Source: Lachnospiraceae bacterium (GTDB lineage: Bacteria > Bacillota > Clostridia > Lachnospirales > Lachnospiraceae). From it: DNA of 64,000 bases. Every line of letters starts with the position of its first letter. Within the stretch, counting starts at the first letter, position 1. Both the position numbers and the translations under genes were made by a program. The DNA is taken from NCBI GenBank assembly GCA_014804785.1, contig JAAUZD010000026.1:395216-459215 (forward strand). Direction: 5' to 3'. The notes beneath the pieces were generated by a model. That model saw only the letters and a program-made list of their open reading frames with translations, had not been told where the DNA came from and did no database searches. Shown here piece after piece: positions 1 to 7,550 of this stretch.

Positions 1-2
1 TT

Positions 3-74
3 ATACACATGTTTATAATGCGGCATCGGTGTCGAAATGATGTGAAAAAGTTGAACGTAGAACGAACAGCATAG
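3..74 (+). pseudogene. 3' tail of an ORF cut by the window edge
   Basis: A reading frame open from the left edge ends in the residues VERTA followed by TAG. The same ERTA-stop ending, followed by the same terminator, closes the Rpn-family remnant at 1642-1905, so this is probably another remnant of that type. Too little is visible to assign a function, and it could be non-coding. Confidence 0.3.
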
Positions 75-143
75 GTAAAACCGTAGGTCGGGAATCTACG
101 AACAGGTTCCCGGCTCTTTTTTTGTCCTGTTCACAGCAGAAAG
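60..143 (+). repeat. Copy 1 of an ~80-bp direct repeat carrying a gene end and a terminator
   Basis: This segment and 1891-1969 share a nearly identical run that begins GAACGAACAGCATAGG. Each spans a stop codon, a GC-rich hairpin with a T run, and a trailing TTCAC(A/G)GCAGAAAG. The copies differ by a few substitutions and small indels. The first regulatory locus (AraC plus partner) lies exactly between them, so the repeat could have served as a recombination site. Confidence 0.7.
87..123 (+). terminator. Rho-independent terminator inside repeat copy 1
   Basis: GTCGGGAA pairs with TTCCCGGC across a short loop and is followed by a run of seven or eight T residues. It terminates whatever reads in from the left and insulates the AraC gene. 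Confidence 0.75.
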
Positions 144-250
144 ATTTATATGTGAAAAAGAAGGGCAAGCTATCCATGTGGTACTGAAAATGAGATGAAG
201 TTCCATGACGTATCTGATAAAATAATAAATGCCGGCAGAGAGGAGAAGGT

Positions 251-1114
251 ATGGAATGGAATGAAAAACTGCAGCTAATCATTGATTATGTTGAAAATCA
301 TCTGCAGCGAAAAGAGGAACCTGTTGATAATGAAGAAATCGCAAGAATGGCAGAATGCTCTTTTGGTTTTTTTCAAAAAGTATTTTCATATATGAATGGC
401 ATCAGTTTTGCCGAATATATTCGTTCGCGGAAATTGACGCTGGCAGGATATGATTTGAAAAGCACCAACCTGAAAGTGATTGAAATCAGCTATAAGTATG
501 GCTATGACTCGCCTACATCATTTACGAAGGCCTTTCAATCGTTTCATGGAGTATCACCTAAAGAAGCAAGAAATCCGAATGTTGCTTTAAAGGTCACTCC
601 GAAAATGCAGATAATGGAAAGTCAAAATTATTCATGGAAGCTTGAACAAAAAGATGGTTTTCGATTAGTAGGAAAAAGAATCACCGTATCTTGTAATGAC
701 AACATGCATTTCAAAAGAATACCTGAATTTTGGAACGAATGTCAGCGCAATGGTATATTTGCCAGGTTGGTTTCAATGGACTGCGGCAATCCCCAAGGTT
801 TATTCGGCGTATTTGGCGCTTATGATGAGGGATTAAATGAAATGGAGTATTCCATTATGGTTTTATCTGATCAAAATCTGCCGCAGGGATTTACTGAAAT
901 GCAGATTCCGAATACCACATGGGCGGTTTTTGATTGTAAAGGTTCTGTTCCGCAGGCAATTCAAAAAGGTTGGAAATATCTTAATGAGGAATGGCTTGTA
1001 AAATATCCATTTCAACATGCCGAGTGTCCCGAGATGGAGTGGTATAGCAGCGGAAATATATATGACGACGATTATCTGAGTCAAATCTGGATACCCATTA
1101 TAGAGGAGGAATGA
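251..1114 (+). CDS. AraC-family regulator with GyrI-like effector domain
   Basis: A 287-residue transcription factor. Residues about 8-110 form an N-terminal AraC/XylS double helix-turn-helix (the stretch KVIEISYKYGYDSPTSFTKA is typical of the second HTH). The remainder resembles the GyrI-like small-molecule binding domain seen in Rob/SoxS-related regulators. The start is supported by GAGAGGAGAAGGT upstream. Its stop overlaps the next gene's start (ATGA), so the two are translationally coupled and the partner is probably a co-regulated effector or resistance-type protein. The ligand cannot be read from the sequence. The family assignment is secure. Confidence 0.9.
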   Translation: MEWNEKLQLIIDYVENHLQRKEEPVDNEEIARMAECSFGFFQKVFSYMNGISFAEYIRSRKLTLAGYDLKSTNLKVIEISYKYGYDSPTSFTKAFQSFHGVSPKEARNPNVALKVTPKMQIMESQNYSWKLEQKDGFRLVGKRITVSCNDNMHFKRIPEFWNECQRNGIFARLVSMDCGNPQGLFGVFGAYDEGLNEMEYSIMVLSDQNLPQGFTEMQIPNTTWAVFDCKGSVPQAIQKGWKYLNEEWLVKYPFQHAECPEMEWYSSGNIYDDDYLSQIWIPIIEEE

Positions 1115-1581
1115 AAGTGGTACATTTAGTTTACTGCGATAATGCAGGGAAAAAGGGCGAAAAAGTCCTTGATAAAATCATAGACGGTAAAAAGACGATG
1201 GTAGTCCGCGGCGCAGCGGGACGGAAAATTCCGCATAGCAGAGTTTTTGAAGAAGAGGAATTATACTTTATGGAAAAAGGAAGTTCAGAAATTACTGCAA
1301 AGGCAAAAGTAAAGCATGTGGATAACTATGTAAAGTTAGCGGATGAAGAAATTACAAAAATACTTAAAGAAAATCAGGAGAAATTAAACTTGACGGACAA
1401 ACAGAAAATCCGCTGGCACAAAAAATGTCTCTGTCTTGTGGAATTTCAGGATGTTGAAGCGATAGAACCTCTTGCATTTGAACATCAGGGAAATATGGAT
1501 GATTGGCTTATTCTGGAGAAAATTGAAGATGTGGTTGCAGGAACCAGCATCCCTTATAATTACGAGAAATCAAAATTTTGA
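1111..1581 (+). CDS. Small unknown protein, possibly PUA/ASCH-like
   Basis: A 156-residue soluble protein with no signal peptide or membrane segment. It is lysine- and glutamate-rich, and the central part (MVVRGAAGRKIPHSRV, then EEELYFMEKGSSEITAKAKV) has the short beta-strand pattern of PUA-like folds such as ASCH domains. That fold is my inference and I do not recognise the family. It overlaps the AraC gene by four bases and follows a good ribosome binding site (AGAGGAGGA), so it is translated with the regulator. No catalytic motif is evident. Confidence 0.6.
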   Translation: MKVVHLVYCDNAGKKGEKVLDKIIDGKKTMVVRGAAGRKIPHSRVFEEEELYFMEKGSSEITAKAKVKHVDNYVKLADEEITKILKENQEKLNLTDKQKIRWHKKCLCLVEFQDVEAIEPLAFEHQGNMDDWLILEKIEDVVAGTSIPYNYEKSKF

Positions 1582-1641
1582 GATGTAGTAAATACCGATG
1601 CCCCCGGCTCCTGGCTTGTAAGATCAAGAGGTTTATGCTAG

Positions 1642-1905
1642 TATAAAAAAACAGAAAGTAAAGACAATATTCCACTGGCTGAATTTGTGTTACGCATTAT
1701 TACGGATAAACCAGATTTGGAAGTCCAGGGGCAGGATAAGGGAGCAGACCCACACAGGGCAAGATACCATTCCAGTGTGATGGATATAGAGAATTTTCAT
1801 TCCGGACAGGAATTTAAAGAATTGCCGGACACCTATACGATTTTCATTATCGAAAAAGATTTTTATGGTCATAATTTTGAACTGATGGCAGAACGAACAG
1901 CATAG
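1642..1905 (+). pseudogene. Remnant of an Rpn/PD-(D/E)XK family transposase-like nuclease
   Basis: An open frame of about 88 codons begins after a TAG at 1639 without a credible start. It reads DNIPLAEFVLRIITDKP, then DLEVQGQDKGADPHRARYHS and DTYTIFIIEKDFYG, all recognisable blocks of the Rpn (recombination-promoting nuclease, YhgA-like) family. Intact members are near 280 residues. Here the blocks are joined as though the segment carrying the first catalytic Asp had been deleted, although the ExQ part survives. The frame ends ERTA-stop inside repeat copy 2. It is a decayed gene. The GTG at 1687 in the ORF track is not a real start. Confidence 0.7.
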
Positions 1906-1969
1906 GTAAAACCGCAGGTCGGGAATCTAAGAACAGAGTCCCGGCTTTTTTTCTGTTCACGGCAGAAAG
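1891..1969 (+). repeat. Copy 2 of the ~80-bp direct repeat
   Basis: Second copy of the repeat at 60-143, beginning GAACGAACAGCATAGG and ending GGCAGAAAG. It covers the last codons of the Rpn remnant plus its terminator. Confidence 0.7.
1918..1952 (+). terminator. Rho-independent terminator inside repeat copy 2
   Basis: The GGTCGGGA / TCCCGGC stem is followed by a seven-base T run. It ends the Rpn remnant and separates it from the two-component operon. Confidence 0.75.
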
Positions 1970-2052
1970 TACCTGTTCTACAACATTCTGTTACTGTAAT
2001 CTGAATAAAATTCCGATATAATATTACTAATAGGTGTAAAGGAAGTGAAAAA

Positions 2053-2775
2053 GTGCAGATAGCAGTATGTGATGATGAAAAAGAAATCAGGGATATGTTT
2101 GCAGAAAAAATAAAGAGATTCTACCCGAAAGCAGATCTGCTGCTGTATGCCTCAGGTGAGGAACTGCTTCTATCAGGCAGCCAACCTGATATTCTATTGC
2201 TTGACATTCAGATGCCGGGTAAAAACGGGATGGAAACGGCAAAGGAACTGCGGAAAAATAACAAGAAGGCAATTATTATTTTTGTAACTGCCCTAGAGGA
2301 TTTTGTGTTTCAGTCATTTGACGTAGGCGCATTTCATTATCTGGTGAAACCTTTTGACAATCAGAAATTTGTGAAAGTACTGATGAAGGCGGTGGATGCG
2401 TTTGAAGAGAGAGAAAGGCTGGAAGCTGTCAATATGAAAAAGGAGGTTCCAAACCTCACAATTACGGCAGGAGGCAGTCATATCATCGTCAACCCGGAGG
2501 ATATTGTATATGCGGAGGTATTTGACCGAAAAGTGCTCATTCATACAATGGATTCGGATATAGAATACTACGGAAGGATGAAAGAATTGGAGAAAAAGGT
2601 TGGGGAGGAATTTTATCGTCCCCACAGAGCATATCTTGTGAATTTCAATTTTATCAGAAAATACGATGCCGCAACAATCTACCTGGAAAAAGGACAGGCT
2701 CTTATGGCAAAACAGAATTACAGGGAGTTTGTGAAGCGCTATTTAAGGTATAACCAGAGGAAAGGAACAGAATAA
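2053..2775 (+). CDS. LytTR-type response regulator
   Basis: 240 residues. An N-terminal receiver domain (about 1-120) has the acidic pair in AVCDDEKE, the phospho-acceptor Asp near residue 51 in LLLDIQMPG, and the conserved Lys in LVKPF. A C-terminal LytTR DNA-binding domain follows (about 135-238; FYRPHRAYLVNF is characteristic). GTG start behind AAAGGAAGTG. The histidine kinase gene follows three bases later, so this is an AgrA/ComE-like pair. No AgrB/AgrD-type peptide genes lie nearby, so the signal is unknown. A TATAAT at 2017-2022 is a probable -10 element. Confidence 0.93.
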   Translation: MQIAVCDDEKEIRDMFAEKIKRFYPKADLLLYASGEELLLSGSQPDILLLDIQMPGKNGMETAKELRKNNKKAIIIFVTALEDFVFQSFDVGAFHYLVKPFDNQKFVKVLMKAVDAFEERERLEAVNMKKEVPNLTITAGGSHIIVNPEDIVYAEVFDRKVLIHTMDSDIEYYGRMKELEKKVGEEFYRPHRAYLVNFNFIRKYDAATIYLEKGQALMAKQNYREFVKRYLRYNQRKGTE

Positions 2776-2778
2776 AAA

Positions 2779-4143
2779 ATGATAGATAATGAAGCTGTTC
2801 AGGCTGTGGCGGATATACTGATGGTGGTAGAAATACTCATAACGGCATATTGCATTTACCGGTTTGCCAAGCCCTTTATGAATCGTAAAAAAGGAGCGTT
2901 CTTCAGCGGAGTGGCTTATGTCCTGATTATGCTTATACTTTATAGCATTCCTCTTCCCCTTTATGCTCTTTTGGTATATGGTATTAAAATCCTTGTGGTA
3001 TTGCTTATGATGTGTTTAATTGACAGGAGAAATTATGAGCAAAAAGTATTTCTCGTAGTGACCTTTTTTTCTCTGCGGAGGTTCGCGTTAGTGCTGGCGG
3101 AAATTCTGTATGACCATTTGTATAATTGGGCAACACAGACCCAATATATGATGGAGCACCCCAATATGTGGTTTGCTCTGTATGTGGGAGTTTCCGTACT
3201 TTATCAAGTTTTTGAATTTTCCTTTATGGCGATCGCCATATGTATGATTTTAAGAACGTACTTAAATAAGTATGCACAAATGACAAAAAAAGAGATGCTG
3301 ATGCTGATCCTTCCCTCTTTTGCGATGATAGCAGGCAGTGAGATCATGCACTATTACCGCAGCTTTTATATACTCAAAACGGGAGAGGCCTCCGGGGCTT
3401 ATGATTTACTTTCTTTCCTATACTATGCAATCTCTGTTGTTCCAACGATTCTACTTATTTTGTTGTACCAGAAAATCCGTGCAAAACAGGAGGAAAAGCT
3501 GCAAAGAGAACTGCTTGCCGCTCAGATGGACAACATCCGTCAGCACATCATGCAGGTGGAGACCCTTTACCAGAACATCCGCGGCATCCGCCACGACATG
3601 ACCAACCATATCCTTACCTTAGAAAGACTTTATGCCGGGAATCAACAAAAAGAAGCCAGAGCGTACAGCGCAGACCTAAAAGCCTCCCTCACTGCAGCGA
3701 CAGAAGAGCTCAAAAGCGGAAACCCCGTAACAGACGTAATCCTACAAGAACAAAAAAACGAAGCACAAAAAAAGAAAATACACTTCAACTCAGACTTCCA
3801 CTACCCATCAGACTCCGCCATCAATGCTTTCGACATCAGCGTAATACTAAACAACGCCCTGCAGAACGCCTTAGAAAACGCTAAGACAAGTGATATACCC
3901 TATGTATCCATCCGCTCCTACAGAAGGAATAATGCCTATATGATTGAGGTTAATAACAGCTTTAAAGGAAACCTGCAATGGAATCCAGAAACCGGACTCC
4001 CCCTTACTTCCAAAAGAGAAACAGACGGTCATGGATACGGCTTATCCAACATCCGCAAAGTAGCCGAAAAATACTCCGGCGACATAGCCATTGACATAAA
4101 AGAGAACCAGTTCCGTCTTACTATCATGCTGATGACAGAATAA
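2779..4143 (+). CDS. GHKL sensor histidine kinase
   Basis: 454 residues, partner of the adjacent LytTR regulator. The N-terminal half has about six hydrophobic segments (a polytopic AgrC-like sensor) up to residue ~235. A coiled linker and the H-box GIRHDMTNH follow (His near residue 272), then an N-box (NNALQNALENAK) and a G-box (DGHGYGLSNIRKV) of the GHKL ATPase. From roughly 3590 to the end the coding strand becomes conspicuously poor in G and rich in C and A compared with the sensor half, which suggests mosaic origin. Phosphotransfer to the regulator at 2053 is inferred from adjacency. Confidence 0.92.
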   Translation: MIDNEAVQAVADILMVVEILITAYCIYRFAKPFMNRKKGAFFSGVAYVLIMLILYSIPLPLYALLVYGIKILVVLLMMCLIDRRNYEQKVFLVVTFFSLRRFALVLAEILYDHLYNWATQTQYMMEHPNMWFALYVGVSVLYQVFEFSFMAIAICMILRTYLNKYAQMTKKEMLMLILPSFAMIAGSEIMHYYRSFYILKTGEASGAYDLLSFLYYAISVVPTILLILLYQKIRAKQEEKLQRELLAAQMDNIRQHIMQVETLYQNIRGIRHDMTNHILTLERLYAGNQQKEARAYSADLKASLTAATEELKSGNPVTDVILQEQKNEAQKKKIHFNSDFHYPSDSAINAFDISVILNNALQNALENAKTSDIPYVSIRSYRRNNAYMIEVNNSFKGNLQWNPETGLPLTSKRETDGHGYGLSNIRKVAEKYSGDIAIDIKENQFRLTIMLMTE

Positions 4144-4230
4144 CAAAATATGATCACTTCACAGCAGAAAAAGAACCATCCACATCATATCACTTTATCC
4201 TGAAAATTAAATTCCGAAATACGAAATGAG

Positions 4231-4254
4231 AGGTAACAGGATAAGCTTACCTCG
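4231..4254 (+). promoter_or_regulatory. Inverted repeat in the leader of the FlxA-like gene
   Basis: GAGGTAA and TTACCTC form a perfect 7-bp stem about 40 bases before the start of the next gene, without a T run. It could be an operator or a 5' UTR hairpin. The 150-base gap otherwise contains only a weak sigma-28-like match (TTTA, 15 bases, TCCGAAAT, at 4194-4220), which I do not call. Confidence 0.4.
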
Positions 4255-4293
4255 AAGTACAAGGATGTACGAATTGGAAAGGAGACCACAACT

Positions 4294-5082
4294 ATGATGA
4301 CAGTAGGCAGTGCAGGCGGAGCGATGCTCCAGGGAGTAAACAGCAGTATGCCGGCAGGAAGTATGCAGATGGATTCCGTCAGCAGAAATCTTCAGAATCA
4401 GATTGCAAATGAGCAGCAGAAATTAAAGGAACTTTCTTCTAACGACAATCTGACACCAGAAGAAAAAATGAAGAAAAGGCAGGAGATTCAGCAGGAAATT
4501 GCGAATCTGCAGCAACAGCTGAGGCAGCACCAGATAGAACAAAAAAGGGAGCAGAGGAAAGAACAGCAATCAAAGGACTCCTCTGTGGAAGAGCTGGTTG
4601 GTGGAAACAGGAAGGCAGCTTCATCAAAGAACGGAAAGCAGCAAGCAGGACTTTCAACGTCCAGTATGCAGGCGATGATTTCTGCGGATTCTTCCATGAA
4701 GCAGGCAAAGGTGCAGGGCAGCGTTGCCACGAGAATGGAAGGCAGAGCCGGTGTTCTTAAGGCAGAGATCAAGCAGGATGGGGCTACAGGAGGCAATACA
4801 CAAGCAAAGGAAGCGGAACTTGCAGAAGTAGAGCAGAAGGCTATAGAAGCTACTGCCGCACAGGCAGATACCCTTGCCAAAGCAAATAAGACAATGGAAG
4901 AGGCTGCAAAAGCGGAACAAGGAAACAAATCAGATGAGAAACTTTCAAAGACCGAGGACGGGAAAAGCAGGTCAGGCAAGACTGATGACAAGGAAGAATC
5001 CGCTGCGGAAAATAAAGCAGCAGATGCCGCCGAGGACAAAGCGCAGTCTGCTGCCTATACACATGTGGACGTCCGCCTGTAG
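4294..5082 (+). CDS. FlxA-like coiled-coil protein
   Basis: 262 residues, hydrophilic, rich in Gln, Lys, Glu and Ala. Residues about 25-95 form a long heptad-type coiled coil (NLTPEEKMKKRQEIQQEIA, then LQQQLRQHQ) that matches the FlxA-like family. The C-terminal 150 residues are low-complexity and probably disordered. There is no signal peptide or membrane span. In Enterobacteria flxA is a sigma-28-dependent flagellar-regulon gene of unclear function, and the analogy is only suggestive here. Strong ribosome binding site (GAAAGGAG). The gene stands alone, convergent with the DUF368 gene. Confidence 0.7.
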   Translation: MMTVGSAGGAMLQGVNSSMPAGSMQMDSVSRNLQNQIANEQQKLKELSSNDNLTPEEKMKKRQEIQQEIANLQQQLRQHQIEQKREQRKEQQSKDSSVEELVGGNRKAASSKNGKQQAGLSTSSMQAMISADSSMKQAKVQGSVATRMEGRAGVLKAEIKQDGATGGNTQAKEAELAEVEQKAIEATAAQADTLAKANKTMEEAAKAEQGNKSDEKLSKTEDGKSRSGKTDDKEESAAENKAADAAEDKAQSAAYTHVDVRL

Positions 5083-5133
5083 ATCCCACATTGTTTTTCC
5101 TTAGCTTAAAAAAGCATCGGTTTCGGACCGAAA

Positions 5134-5976
5134 TCAGGGTGACGTTTGAACGGCGGAGTTTAATTTATCCATTATGCCGGCAATAAAGATTCCTGCGGCA
5201 AGACAAAACACATTGATAAGACCGTTTCTGCTGGAAAGGGAAAGGCTTCCAAAGGGAACGGTCATAATTGTGGCAGCAATGATGATTCCCACGATTCCGT
5301 GAAATGCTTCCGAATAATGGGTATCAAACAAAGAATTGACAGCCTTTGACAGACAAATAACCGTAACGATTCCTCCGATTCCACCGGGAATCAGAACTTC
5401 TGGCACCATATGACCGATACCGTCAACAAAAGGAGTATAAAGCTCCAAAGGCATCAGCAGCGTGGAAAAACTCATTCCCGGCGCAATAATGCTGAGGGCA
5501 AGGCAAAAACCGCAGAAAAGATACCATACAAAACCGGGCGTAATTTTGACAGATGCTGCACACAGACCAAGCAGCAGAGCAAAGACGATCAGCATAGCTG
5601 CAAGCATGGAAATAAAAGCTTTGCGCGGTCTTCCATGGAGCCCTGCCTCTTTCCATAGGGAAGGCAACATACCGGCAATCAATCCTACAAAAAGACAGAT
5701 GGAAGGATCTGGGTATTTTTCCAAAAAAAATGCCAGCAGATTGGCAATTCCCATAAATCCGATCACATACCCCACAATATAAGGCAGCAGTCGAGGAACA
5801 TGACTCTTAAAACGCTGAGCCGGATTTGCCAGGAATTCCATGAGAGGTTTATACACTCCAAAGACAACGCTTAAGACCCCGCCGCTGATTCCCGGTAGAA
5901 CAGCTCCCAATCCAATCAAAGCACCTTGAAAAAGATGAAACGCAGCACGCACAAAAGAAACTGAAACATTTCTCAT
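5134..5976 (-). CDS. DUF368 membrane protein, probable polyprenyl-phosphate translocase
   Basis: 280 residues with eight or more hydrophobic segments and the family hallmark GALIGLGAVLPGISGGVLSV near the N terminus, echoed by a second GMSFSTLLMPL region. DUF368 proteins (PopT in Vibrio and Staphylococcus) have been shown to recycle undecaprenyl phosphate across the membrane, so the likely job is returning lipid carrier for peptidoglycan and glycan synthesis. That would suit the wall and glycan genes further along, though it is not in an operon with them. It is divergent from the EF-hand gene. The family is clear; the substrate is inferred. Confidence 0.85.
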   Translation of the reverse strand: MRNVSVSFVRAAFHLFQGALIGLGAVLPGISGGVLSVVFGVYKPLMEFLANPAQRFKSHVPRLLPYIVGYVIGFMGIANLLAFFLEKYPDPSICLFVGLIAGMLPSLWKEAGLHGRPRKAFISMLAAMLIVFALLLGLCAASVKITPGFVWYLFCGFCLALSIIAPGMSFSTLLMPLELYTPFVDGIGHMVPEVLIPGGIGGIVTVICLSKAVNSLFDTHYSEAFHGIVGIIIAATIMTVPFGSLSLSSRNGLINVFCLAAGIFIAGIMDKLNSAVQTSP

Positions 5977-6065
5977 AATATTCTAATCCTTCATTTTATC
6001 CTTATAAGTAAAGATATGATACATCCCTCTTATTTATATCCTTTGGCAAAATTTCCATCTTTAGC

Positions 6066-6092
6066 TAAATTTATTTTTGCAGCGTCCGATAA
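6066..6092 (+). promoter_or_regulatory. Sigma-28 (motility) type promoter for the EF-hand gene
   Basis: TAAA, 15 bases, TCCGATAA. The flagellar sigma factor consensus is TAAA-N15-GCCGATAA, so only one of twelve positions differs. Transcription would begin near 6100 and leave about 155 bases of leader before the ATG at 6257. A closely similar element precedes the gene at 56985. The rest of the 280-base divergent gap shows no other clear signal. Confidence 0.65.
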
Positions 6093-6256
6093 ATATATTG
6101 CAGGTATTTATGGCCAGAATACCCGCAAAATACCGTTAATTAAGTCGCCACGGATGGTATGCTTTAGGGAAACGGACAGCCCTTTTGTGTATCATTTTTG
6201 TTTTTTTCGAACAAGGAGGGGAGAATAAAAGCAAGGGACAAGAAGAAGGAGGAAGA

Positions 6257-7447
6257 ATGCGAGTAGATTCCAGTTCAATAGGAATGGATTCCGCCAGAAA
6301 ATACTCTTCGTTTACGACGAGAGTAACCAAGCTTACAATTACAAGCGGCAGGCAGGGATTGCAGGATGGAACCGGCAGCCTGCTTGGAAATGCACTACAT
6401 ACCGGCGTGGAAGGAGAAGCCTCACAAACCGGGAAGAAGAACCCTGAGGATGCGCTTAAATCCTCTTTTGAGGAGATGCGTTCTAAAATGAGGACCATTG
6501 CATCTGGAAATGTCAGCAGCGAGGAAGCAGCAAATGCGCAGCAGCAGTTTCGGGAAATCAGACAGCAGTGCCTTAATTTCCTAATGGCGATTCTTTTCCC
6601 AACAAGAAGGAGAGGAATCAGCCTGGACGAAGGAGCATTGAATCAGGGAGTAAATGGAACGGCTTCCACGCAGAGCGCACTGCTTTCCAGCGTGGGTACA
6701 GGTACAAAAACATTTACGTTCAGTAATCAGTATTATCACGAGGAGACAGAAACCACCGGCTTTTCCACCACAGGAACTGTCAGATGCGCGGACGGAAGAG
6801 AAATCAGCTTTAATCTTAATCTGGAGATGAGCCGCAGTTTTCAGGAATATTATGAAAACAGCGTAAGCTATACTCAGACATCCCTGTGCGATCCACTGGT
6901 GATCAACTTAAATGGAAACATAGCAGACCTGTCAGACCAGACATTCCTGTTTGACATCGACGGTGACGGTCAGGAGGATGAGATTAACCGCTTGGGAGCA
7001 GGCAGCGGTTTCCTTGCCCTTGACAAGAACGGTGATGGTATCATCAATGATGGATCAGAACTTTTTGGAACAAAGTCAGGCAACGGTTTTGCAGACCTTG
7101 CCGCGTATGACACAGATCACAACGGTTTTATAGATGAAGGTGACGAAATCTGGGATAAACTGAAGATATGGGTCATGGATGAAAACGGAAACCAGCAGCT
7201 TTATTCCCTGGCAGAAAAAGGAGTAGGCGCTATCTGTCTGCAGAATGTTTCCACAGATTATATGCTCACTGATGACCAGAACCAGGCAAAGGGAATGATT
7301 CGCAATACTGGTGTGTTCTTGTATGAAAACGGTGGTGTGGGAACCGTACAGCATGTGGATATGGTTCTCCATGACCAGCGAGAGCAGGAAAAAATAAGGC
7401 AGAGCCAAAGTAAATATGAGCAGTGGCTTTACGACATGGCAATGTAA
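6257..7447 (+). CDS. EF-hand-type calcium-binding repeat protein
   Basis: 396 residues from the ATG at 6257, chosen because GAAGGAGGAAGA precedes it; the track's start at 6185 has no ribosome binding site. No signal peptide or membrane span. The C-terminal half holds three Asp-rich loops typical of calcium sites: FDIDGDGQEDE near 233, DKNGDGIINDGSELF near 255 and DTDHNGFIDEGDE near 284. The architecture resembles the C-terminal unit of large bacterial VCBS or hemolysin-like proteins. The sigma-28-type promoter upstream links it to motility. Whether it is exported (for instance by the flagellar apparatus) cannot be seen. Function unknown. Confidence 0.75.
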   Translation: MRVDSSSIGMDSARKYSSFTTRVTKLTITSGRQGLQDGTGSLLGNALHTGVEGEASQTGKKNPEDALKSSFEEMRSKMRTIASGNVSSEEAANAQQQFREIRQQCLNFLMAILFPTRRRGISLDEGALNQGVNGTASTQSALLSSVGTGTKTFTFSNQYYHEETETTGFSTTGTVRCADGREISFNLNLEMSRSFQEYYENSVSYTQTSLCDPLVINLNGNIADLSDQTFLFDIDGDGQEDEINRLGAGSGFLALDKNGDGIINDGSELFGTKSGNGFADLAAYDTDHNGFIDEGDEIWDKLKIWVMDENGNQQLYSLAEKGVGAICLQNVSTDYMLTDDQNQAKGMIRNTGVFLYENGGVGTVQHVDMVLHDQREQEKIRQSQSKYEQWLYDMAM

Positions 7448-7550
7448 CAAGCGCCGAAATGTGATTTTGGAGCATTTGGCGTACACAATTAAGTGATATA
7501 AATGGTATAAAAAAGATGCCTTTCCGCATAAAATAGGCTGGAGGTGTCTT

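Noticed and set aside
2053-4143. Agr-type quorum-sensing locus
   Set aside because: Only the regulator and kinase are present. No AgrB-like processing enzyme or propeptide ORF is seen around them.
4194-4220. Sigma-28 promoter before the FlxA-like gene
   Set aside because: TTTA-N15-TCCGAAAT misses the consensus at several positions, so it is too weak to claim.
4488-5039. 183-residue minus-strand ORF opposite the FlxA-like gene
   Set aside because: Ser/Ala/Cys-rich shadow of the Lys/Glu/Ala-rich coiled-coil gene. The plus frame has the strong ribosome binding site.
6093-6256. c-di-GMP riboswitch in the long EF-hand gene leader
   Set aside because: A 155-base leader before a motility-type gene made this worth a look, but the conserved GEMM cores are not present.
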